From contig CAYFFE010000148.1 in the NCBI GenBank assembly GCA_964342265.1, positions 1 through 6,605 of the forward strand: 6,605 bases of DNA, read 5' to 3'. Origin of the DNA: Halioxenophilus sp964342265 (GTDB lineage: Bacteria; Pseudomonadota; Gammaproteobacteria; Pseudomonadales; Cellvibrionaceae). A program made the translations under genes and the position numbers. This document shows, in pieces, positions 1-5,137 of the stretch. Each line of letters opens with the position of its first letter. Position 1 is the first letter of the stretch. The notes beneath the pieces are model-generated. The model saw only the letters and a program-made list of their open reading frames with translations, had not been told where the DNA came from and ran no database searches.

Positions 1-105
1 CCACTGCTTTTCTTTCCACTGCTTTTCTTTCCACTGCTTTTCTTTCCACTGCTTGTCTTTGCGCCGCTTGTCTTGCCACGGTATGTCATTCCAGGGCTAG
101 TCCCA
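1..105. repeat. 15-bp tandem repeat array, truncated by window edge
   Basis: Seven consecutive 15-bp units are visible. Units 1-3 (1-45) are identical, CCACTGCTTTTCTTT. Unit 4 (46-60) differs by one base (T to G). Units 5 (61-75), 6 (76-90) and 7 (91-105) are progressively diverged but keep the spacing and a few fixed positions such as the central GTC. The plus strand is pyrimidine-rich. The array starts at base 1, so more copies probably lie to the left. The unit length is a multiple of three, so a reading frame would survive copy-number change, but I cannot show that the array is coding. Identity of the outer copies suggests recent expansion from that side. Confidence 0.93.
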
Positions 106-154
106 AGCACTGATCTGTATTATTTTCATTACGAACTCCATCACTCTTATTACG

Positions 155-172
155 TTCAGCCCCTTCAGCCCC
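155..172. repeat. Two tandem copies of a 9-bp unit
   Basis: TTCAGCCCC occurs at 155-163 and again directly at 164-172. It is short and could be chance, but it lies just beyond the decaying 15-bp array and adds to the impression of a slippage-prone segment. No function is inferred. Confidence 0.6.
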
Positions 173-184
173 TTGCACTGCCCT

Positions 185-207
185 TTCACTAAGAGGTACG
201 TAGTGAA
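185..207. promoter_or_regulatory. Perfect inverted repeat, 7-bp arms with 9-bp spacer
   Basis: TTCACTA at 185-191 and TAGTGAA at 201-207 are exact reverse complements separated by 9 bp. The size and symmetry resemble a dimeric regulator site, and a hairpin is also possible. It sits about 425 bp upstream of the depolymerase start, which is far for an operator of that gene. It also covers a TAA (190-192) that closes a frame open from the left edge of the window, so it might be the end of a gene to the left. No T-run follows closely. The symmetry is seen directly; any function is a guess. Confidence 0.3.
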
Positions 208-568
208 CACTCATTCAGTTGCATTTTTGGGTGTTTAGCCAAGATTACCTGTCCCAAACGATTTTGGTGCACTCTAGCATACAAAACTGACAGTAATTTT
301 GCGTATCGCCCGGCCCCCACACAACAAGGTTTTTAGCAGCTCAGAGCCTCTATGACTTTAATCGTGTCACCAATCGTCTCACCGCTCAATTCGCAACCGC
401 CTCGATAAATTGCGCTTAATAGGATCTTTTAGTGCGCCAATTCTTAATTGTAATCACTTGTTAACACGAGGCTATCACTATCAATGAGGCGCTATAGAAC
501 ATCGGCTTCCATAATAACGATTTAAGCGTCAAAATTGTTTAAAAAATGGTAAATTAGCAACACTGTCG
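193..568. other. Intergenic stretch with no recognisable gene
   Basis: Between the repeat region and the promoter candidate of the depolymerase I see no open frame of useful length with a ribosome binding site, no tRNA-like fold and no insertion-sequence ends. Minor structures, such as a 5-bp CAATT/AATTG hairpin near 440-452, are within chance. It is probably the upstream spacer of the depolymerase gene. Confidence 0.6.
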
Positions 569-574
569 TATACT
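546..574 (+). promoter_or_regulatory. phaZ: Weak sigma-70-like promoter candidate for the depolymerase
   Basis: TATACT at 569-574 matches the -10 consensus at five of six positions and lies 58 bp before the chosen ATG at 633. With a 17-bp spacer the -35 would be ATGGTA at 546-551, matching only three of six, so an activator or another sigma factor would be needed. A second -10-like TATAAA at 592-597 has no better -35. Pattern match only. Confidence 0.25.
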
Positions 575-632
575 AAATTACGCCTTCCTCTTATAAATTT
601 CTTCTCAATAATTGTCGCTAACAGGTACGTTT

Positions 633-701
633 ATGATCAAAAACACCATGGTTTCTGTGAGTACGTCCTTACTGGCACTGACTGCTTCGCTGTCTTTTGC
701 C
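633..701 (+). other. Predicted Sec signal peptide of the depolymerase
   Basis: The first 23 codons encode a short N-region with one lysine (MIKNT), a hydrophobic Val/Ser/Leu/Ala core, and a small-residue cleavage site S-F-A followed by TET. The mature protein would begin at Thr24. No lipobox cysteine is present, so it is not a lipoprotein. Judged by eye, not by a predictor. Confidence 0.72.
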
Positions 702-1700
702 ACCGAAACATTACCGGCTCTGGAAGTGGATACTTCTCAGGTTACCGTATCGGGTTTATCGTCCGGTGCGTTTATGACGGTACAAATGTATATGGTAAAT
801 TCCGATATTATGTCCGGCGCGGGTATCGTTGCTGGCGGCCCCTATTTGTGTGCAAAGTCCTGGGATTACTCCAGTTACCTCACCAATGCCACGACCGCCT
901 GCATGACGCCACTGACCCCCGCTTCCGGACCGAATACTCCGCACCTCATTGATCTCACTCGGCAGTTGAGCAAATCTGGCGCAATTGATGACCCCACAAA
1001 TTTGGTAGATGATCGGCTGTATTTGTTCAGCGGCCAAGCTGACCATACAGTTACTACCACAGTCATGAATCAAACTTACCAATATTTTGTTGATTTAGGC
1101 GTTAAAGAAGACAACATACAATACATCACCAGCGTGGATGCTGGTCATGCATTAATTACTAACGATAAAGACGATTCACAATGTGCCGTAACCCAGTCGC
1201 CGTTTATTAATTACTGCGATATAGATCAGGCAGAAGATATTCTCAACCATTTATACTCGGATTTAGCGCCCCCCAGCGACAAGCCAAACGGCAACATTAT
1301 GGAGTTCAGCCAAAAGGACTTTATTGATAGTCCTTATACCAGCATGAGCGACAGTGGTTTTTTGTATGTGCCCAAAGCTTGTAAGAAAGGTGGTTGCCGA
1401 TTACATGTGGCCTATCATGGCTGCTTGCAAGGCTACGAAGTTATTGGCGATTTGTATTACACCACAACCGGCTACAATGCCGTTGCCGATGCTAACAACA
1501 TTGTTGTTTTATACCCACAAGCACAACCTTCAACAAACAAACCGTTTAATCCACAGGGCTGTTGGGATTTTTGGGGATACTCTGAGCCTCACGCCAGCAA
1601 TCCGGATTTCTTTAGTAAAGATGCACCGCAAATAAAAGCGGTAAGAGCTATGATTGATCAACTGGCGCAACCTGTAAACTTACAGGCTTCTAAACGCTAA
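633..1700 (+). CDS. phaZ: Secreted PHB depolymerase-family esterase, type 2 catalytic domain
   Basis: Predicted serine hydrolase that cleaves ester bonds of short-chain polyhydroxyalkanoates such as poly(3-hydroxybutyrate) or its oligomers. It has 355 residues from ATG 633. The lipase box GLSSG is at 41-45 (nucleophile Ser43), the likely triad Asp137 is in SGQADHTV and His172 in DAGHAL. The oxyanion-hole motif HGC (262-264) and the family block NPQGCWDFWGY (306-316) come after the triad. An oxyanion hole C-terminal to the lipase box is the type 2, circularly permuted arrangement. Residues 1-23 look like a Sec signal peptide: Lys3, a hydrophobic stretch, and cleavage after SFA, giving export. 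Several cysteines fit a disulfide-bonded exported protein. There is no linker or C-terminal substrate-binding domain, which secreted polymer depolymerases usually carry, so oligomer cleavage is possible. ATG 633 is preferred over TTG 612 because AGG at 623-625 is well spaced and the signal peptide then starts cleanly; ATG 648 would remove the positive start. Confidence 0.88.
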   Translation: MIKNTMVSVSTSLLALTASLSFATETLPALEVDTSQVTVSGLSSGAFMTVQMYMVNSDIMSGAGIVAGGPYLCAKSWDYSSYLTNATTACMTPLTPASGPNTPHLIDLTRQLSKSGAIDDPTNLVDDRLYLFSGQADHTVTTTVMNQTYQYFVDLGVKEDNIQYITSVDAGHALITNDKDDSQCAVTQSPFINYCDIDQAEDILNHLYSDLAPPSDKPNGNIMEFSQKDFIDSPYTSMSDSGFLYVPKACKKGGCRLHVAYHGCLQGYEVIGDLYYTTTGYNAVADANNIVVLYPQAQPSTNKPFNPQGCWDFWGYSEPHASNPDFFSKDAPQIKAVRAMIDQLAQPVNLQASKR

Positions 1701-1776
1701 CAAACACTAACTTCTAGCACTAAGCTTTTAATTACACAGAGTTCACACACCGTATCAATAGAAAATTTATTTCTAC

Positions 1777-1781
1777 AAAGG
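1777..1781 (+). promoter_or_regulatory. Ribosome binding site of the phasin-like gene
   Basis: AAAGG at 1777-1781 is 7 nt before ATG 1789. This is stronger than the site of the upstream depolymerase and fixes the start, fitting the high expression expected of a granule-coat protein. Confidence 0.7.
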
Positions 1782-1788
1782 TATAAGT

Positions 1789-2301
1789 ATGAATACTATC
1801 GCCCCCATCGATTTTTCAGTCGATTCTGATTTACAACAAGCAATGACCCGCGCAGCGGATGTTTTTCAAAGCTCTTTTACCGAACTAGACCTATTAAAGA
1901 ATGCGTTTAATCCCATCCAGAACTTTATGGAAGTTAGCAATCAAGTAACTAATTTGTTGTCATCGATTAACTGGCTTAATGCTTTCAAACCCAGTATCGA
2001 CCTCGCGGTTTATCAGTCGTCGATGAGCGAATTGATGGAAGTGCAAAAAGCTAGCATGGAAAAACTATCGGAAGTACAGAAAAAAATCCTGCAAGACAGT
2101 TTGCAAGAATTTAAACAAACCAGTTCATCTACCAGTGCCGAGCAATCGCCTCAGAAAAACTTGGCCAATATGATTAATGCCAGTATCGACGGCTACGAAA
2201 AACTGCAAAGCGATTTGGGTGAACAAGGTGCTATTTTAAATTCTATAAATGCCGCCTATTTGGCTTGGTTTCAAAAAACAATTCAGGGTTTAAATGGCTA
2301 A
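1789..2301 (+). CDS. Phasin-like protein (probable PHA granule-associated)
   Basis: A 170-residue, cysteine-free protein with no signal peptide or membrane span, rich in Ser, Gln, Asn, Leu and Ala. It appears largely helical: an N-terminal amphipathic part (about 12-75), a charged helix with two EVQK elements 11 residues apart (84-87 and 95-98) running to about 110, a Ser/Thr/Gln-rich break (111-122), then a final helix (124-168) ending with Trp160 and a short polar tail. Length and composition fit phasins, small amphipathic proteins that coat PHA granules in the cytoplasm. The main support is position: 88 bp downstream of a PHA depolymerase on the same strand with no terminator seen between them, so co-transcription is likely. 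Phasins diverge strongly and I find no decisive motif, so another helical coiled-coil protein cannot be excluded. Confidence 0.6.
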   Translation: MNTIAPIDFSVDSDLQQAMTRAADVFQSSFTELDLLKNAFNPIQNFMEVSNQVTNLLSSINWLNAFKPSIDLAVYQSSMSELMEVQKASMEKLSEVQKKILQDSLQEFKQTSSSTSAEQSPQKNLANMINASIDGYEKLQSDLGEQGAILNSINAAYLAWFQKTIQGLNG

Positions 2302-2446
2302 CTACTTTCGTTTTTTGGTTGTCTAAAAATAAGTATTATAGGTTTTACAATTTGTTTTCTGAGATTTGCTTATTACTTTTACTTTTTGCTTGTTTTTAAA
2401 CAAATAACCGTACATCTGTAATGGCCTGTTAAAATCTAACAAGCCA
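2302..2446. other. AT-rich convergent intergenic region
   Basis: The phasin-like gene and glpK converge here. The plus strand is T-rich with several T-runs (for example 2312-2317 and 2393-2397). A small AT palindrome, TTGTTT-TT-AAACAA, lies at 2390-2403. No gene is visible. Transcripts from both sides probably end in this stretch, aided by the hairpin at 2416-2452. Confidence 0.6.
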
Positions 2447-2452
2447 TTACAG
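2416..2452 (-). terminator. Strong hairpin at the 3' end of the glp operon
   Basis: Arms 2416-2431 and 2437-2452 pair over 16 positions with a 5-nt loop. Fifteen pairs are Watson-Crick. The remaining position (2424 opposite 2444) is a C-A mismatch in plus-strand RNA but a G-U wobble in minus-strand RNA, so the fold is better in the glpK transcript. The glpK stop codon (2449-2447) lies inside the stem. No uninterrupted U-tract follows on either strand, so this is not a textbook intrinsic terminator. It may stabilise the 3' end or mark a processed or Rho-dependent end. Confidence 0.5.
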
Positions 2453-3931
2453 TAAAACTCGATTAATCGCCTGCTGCCAACCTGCAATATTATTGTTACG
2501 CGTGGTATCGTTCATCGTTGGCTTAAACAATTTATCCTGTTGCCAGTTGTTAGTCAAATCCGACAAGCTAGCGTAAACGCCCAGTTGCAATCCGGCCAAA
2601 TATGCCACCCCCAGAGCGGTGGTTTCCAACACCTTTGGCCGATCCACAACCACATCAATGATATCGGCTAAAAATTGCATTAACCAATCGTTAGCAACCA
2701 TACCGCCGTCTACGCGAATACGCTCGGCAGTAATACCATCCTTATGTAACGCGGTAACAATATCCAGCGTTTGATAGCACACCGACTCCAATGCAGCGCG
2801 AGCAAAATGCGCAGGTGTTGTTGCCCGAGTTATCCCAATAATTGCCCCGCGCGCGTCTGGTCGCCAATGGGGCGCCCCCAATCCCGTTAAGGCCGGTACA
2901 AAATATATGCCATCGTTTGTGGGCTCGCTGCGAGCCAACGCTTCGGTATCGCTGGCGTTATCGATAATGCCCAAACTATCGCGCAGCCATTGCACGGCCG
3001 CCCCTGCAACAAAAATAGAACCTTCTATTGCGTAGTGAGTTTTGCCGTGGATGGTGTAGGCGATCGTTGTGAGTAGGCGATTTTTTGAAACAACCGGCTG
3101 ATCACCGGTGTTAATTACCATAAAACAGCCTGTGCCGTAGGTGCTTTTAATGGTACCCGGTTGAAAACAACACTGACCAATGGTGGCAGCCTGCTGGTCG
3201 CCCGCCACTCCTAAAATGGGAATGGTCTCGCCCAACACATTTTTACTGGTAACACCAAAATCCGCTGCGCATTCTTTTATTTCAGGCAATATGGCCGAGG
3301 GTACGTTAAATAAATTTAACAGCGTTTCATCCCAGGTTTTACTGTGAATATTCAATAAATTAGTACGGCAAGCGTTGGTAATATCGGTAACGAACTGCTG
3401 TCCTTCGGTTAGCCGCCAAATTAAAAAAGTATCCACGGTACCAAACGCCAGTTCTCCGCGATTTGCTCGTGCGCGCGCGCCGGGTACGTTATCTAAAATC
3501 CAGGCAATTTTTGTGGCAGAAAAATACGGATCGAGCAACAACCCGGATTGATTTTGCAGCCACTGTTCATCAACGGAGCTTTTTAATGCATCGCACGCAT
3601 CAGCAGTGCGGCGATCTTGCCAAACAATGGCATTGTATATCGGCTCACCGGTTTGTTTGTCCCACACAAGGGTTGTTTCGCGTTGATTGGTAATACCAAT
3701 GGCCGATATTGTCTCGCCGCGTTTAGCCATCTCGGCTAACGCCTGTTTGACAACCGACACAGTTGTCGACCAAATCTGTTCCGGGTCGTGCTCTACCCAG
3801 CCGTCCTGTGGGTATATTTGCGGAAATTCTTGCTGTGCAGTAAAAATTACTTGGCCCGTTGTATCAAACACAATGGCTCGACTGGATGTGGTGCCTTGAT
3901 CGATTGATAAAAGGTAAGTTGAATTAGCCAT
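2447..3931 (-). CDS. glpK: Glycerol kinase
   Basis: Cytoplasmic FGGY-family kinase: glycerol + ATP to sn-glycerol 3-phosphate + ADP. Its 494 residues are close to the 502 of the E. coli enzyme. The N-terminal phosphate-binding motif is DQGTTSSR (11-18), glycerol-contact segments include NQRET (82-86) and WQDRRT (104-109), the catalytic Asp is Asp245 in GVAGDQQA, and the second FGGY signature lies in GIIGITRATTPAHF-type sequence at about 362-388. The region equivalent to the E. coli fructose-1,6-bisphosphate loop (GGKGGTR) reads K230-NVLGET here, one residue shorter and without the arginine, and the C-terminal IIA-Glc contact segment (471-479) lacks the zinc-ligand glutamate. ATG 3931 overlaps the end of glpD by 8 nt with no Shine-Dalgarno in the A/T-only sequence before it, suggesting translational coupling. 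It is the last gene of the operon. The reaction is secure; loss of regulation is inferred from remembered E. coli sequence. Confidence 0.97.
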   Translation of the reverse strand: MANSTYLLSIDQGTTSSRAIVFDTTGQVIFTAQQEFPQIYPQDGWVEHDPEQIWSTTVSVVKQALAEMAKRGETISAIGITNQRETTLVWDKQTGEPIYNAIVWQDRRTADACDALKSSVDEQWLQNQSGLLLDPYFSATKIAWILDNVPGARARANRGELAFGTVDTFLIWRLTEGQQFVTDITNACRTNLLNIHSKTWDETLLNLFNVPSAILPEIKECAADFGVTSKNVLGETIPILGVAGDQQAATIGQCCFQPGTIKSTYGTGCFMVINTGDQPVVSKNRLLTTIAYTIHGKTHYAIEGSIFVAGAAVQWLRDSLGIIDNASDTEALARSEPTNDGIYFVPALTGLGAPHWRPDARGAIIGITRATTPAHFARAALESVCYQTLDIVTALHKDGITAERIRVDGGMVANDWLMQFLADIIDVVVDRPKVLETTALGVAYLAGLQLGVYASLSDLTNNWQQDKLFKPTMNDTTRNNNIAGWQQAINRVLL

Positions 3932-5084
3932 AATTATTATTTAATTTTTTTAGTAGTTTTTTAGCCGTAGAAAAATGGCTGGTGAGTTTGCCACCAAAAA
4001 TCGATACAATTTTAGGCTGTTCTTCGTTATCGCAGAGAAAAATTGTATCGCGCGATCGAGAAAACGGATCGTCTTCGCTTTTGGGCAATACACGCAAGCC
4101 GGCCCAAGCGTCGATGATGTCGTCGCGCGTAAGCGGAGCCTGTGTAAAATAATGATTGTACACCTGTAGCAAATAATCAATTTCTTCGGCGGTGGGCTCT
4201 ACATTGGCGGGGTCACCGTGATAAACAGTTTCGGTGGTACCAAATAAAATACGGTCGTACCAAGGCATGGCAAAAATCGCTCGACGATCTTTGGGCGACT
4301 CCAAATAATAAACGCCGTGCTGCAAGCGGCCGGGCAACTCAATGTGAGTGCCCTGCACTAATTCCACTGGCAATCCTGTTTGCGGCGGCATACATTGTTC
4401 AAGCACCTTATTGCACCAGGGTCCTGCGGCATTAATTAAATAACGCCCCTTAATCGATTCTTCTGGGGCATCGGCATTGCTCTGCGAATTTAATTGAGTA
4501 TCAACAATGCTGGCAGTAATGCCCTCTGGCTCTTGGGTAATTTTACTTAAACGAGCGTTGTAGCGAATATTCGCCCCGCGCTCGGCCGACTCCTCCAGCA
4601 AACGCGCGGTGAGTTTGGCATCGTCAGTTTGTGCATCCCAATATTGAAAAACGGCCAAAAGGTCGTCTTGTTTAATGCCGTCCATGTGCGGCCATTGACT
4701 TCGGGGCACCACTTGGTAGCGACTGTATTTATTTAACCCTCCCAACAAGCCGTACAAACTGAGCCCAGCGCGAATAACAAAGCGCGAGCGAGACGTTTGT
4801 TTATAGATGGGAATATAAAACTTTTGCATATGCACAAGATCGGGATAGTGCTCTAACAGCCGCTTGCGATCTTGCAGACACTCGCGCACCAAATTAATAC
4901 TCAGTGTTTCTAAATACCGCAACCCTCCGTGTATTAATTTAGAGGATCGACTGGACGTAGCTCGCGCAGGGCCAGAGTATTGCTCCAACACGCAAACATT
5001 CAAACCAAGATCCACGGCCTGACGAGCAACTGCCGCACCGTGAATGCCCGCCCCAACAATGACTAAATCGTATTGATTTGCCAT
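3924..5084 (-). CDS. glpD: FAD-dependent glycerol-3-phosphate dehydrogenase, short form
   Basis: Oxidises sn-glycerol 3-phosphate to dihydroxyacetone phosphate, passing electrons through FAD, probably to quinone at the inner membrane. From ATG 5084 it has 386 residues. The Rossmann motif GAGIHG is at 11-16 with Glu34 as the likely FAD ribose ligand. SSKLIHGGLRYLE (47-59), FGTTE with a following GDP, YLLQVYN, RDDI, AGLRVLP and FGGKLT all match GlpD in order. The protein ends about 15 residues after FGGKLT, whereas E. coli GlpD (501 residues) continues with a C-terminal domain of over 100 residues; here only a Lys/Asn-rich tail remains. A GTG at 5141 would add 19 residues and overlap the upstream stop by 4 nt (GTGA). 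I prefer ATG 5084 because the FAD motif then begins at the usual position, but neither start has a good ribosome binding site. The gene overlaps glpK by 8 nt. Confidence 0.9.
   Translation of the reverse strand: MANQYDLVIVGAGIHGAAVARQAVDLGLNVCVLEQYSGPARATSSRSSKLIHGGLRYLETLSINLVRECLQDRKRLLEHYPDLVHMQKFYIPIYKQTSRSRFVIRAGLSLYGLLGGLNKYSRYQVVPRSQWPHMDGIKQDDLLAVFQYWDAQTDDAKLTARLLEESAERGANIRYNARLSKITQEPEGITASIVDTQLNSQSNADAPEESIKGRYLINAAGPWCNKVLEQCMPPQTGLPVELVQGTHIELPGRLQHGVYYLESPKDRRAIFAMPWYDRILFGTTETVYHGDPANVEPTAEEIDYLLQVYNHYFTQAPLTRDDIIDAWAGLRVLPKSEDDPFSRSRDTIFLCDNEEQPKIVSIFGGKLTSHFSTAKKLLKKLNNNYG
4002..4050 (-). repeat. Perfect 12-bp inverted repeat inside glpD
   Basis: CGATACAATTTT at 4002-4013 and its exact reverse complement AAAATTGTATCG at 4039-4050 are separated by 25 bp. 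In the mRNA this could form a 12-bp, AU-rich stem with a 25-nt loop about 70-120 nt before the glpK start. It lies in the coding sequence for two conserved strands near the end of GlpD, so it may be a by-product of coding. The symmetry is certain, the role unknown. Confidence 0.55.
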
Positions 5085-5137
5085 AGATGAAATGATGCCC
5101 CCGTTGATTTGTTGATCAATTCTATAAAAAAAACCAC

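Noticed and set aside
1..105. CRISPR array
   Set aside because: The 15-bp units are directly adjacent with no spacers, and are too short for CRISPR repeats.
756..1082. Minus-strand open frame of 108 codons, and another at 875-1066
   Set aside because: Both lie wholly inside the depolymerase gene, whose active-site motifs prove the plus frame. They have no ribosome binding site or recognisable domain.
1354..1635. Second plus-strand frame of 93 codons inside the depolymerase
   Set aside because: It overlaps the conserved HGC and QGCWDFWGY region in the real frame. Its translation has no family likeness.
1742..1771. Promoter for the phasin-like gene (TTCACA and TTTATT with an 18-bp spacer)
   Set aside because: Transcription would start at about 1778, within the ribosome binding site at 1777-1781, removing the leader. 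Co-transcription with the depolymerase is simpler.
3468..3480. Alternating CG-rich run in glpK that might form Z-DNA
   Set aside because: Only 13 bp, and explained by an Ala/Arg-rich surface loop in a position where GlpK proteins are usually charged.
3463..3899. Plus-strand open frames opposite glpK
   Set aside because: They are antisense to well-conserved kinase sequence with no ribosome binding site; open only because of codon use in glpK.
3924..3962. Possible GlpD-GlpK fusion by slippage on the A6 and A7 runs at the end of glpD
   Set aside because: The glpK frame has an in-frame TAA a few codons before its ATG, downstream of the A-runs, so shifted ribosomes could not read through into glpK.
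3950..4180. Open frames on both strands within glpD
   Set aside because: They overlap conserved GlpD motifs (YLLQVYN to FGGKLT) in the true frame and show no signals of their own.
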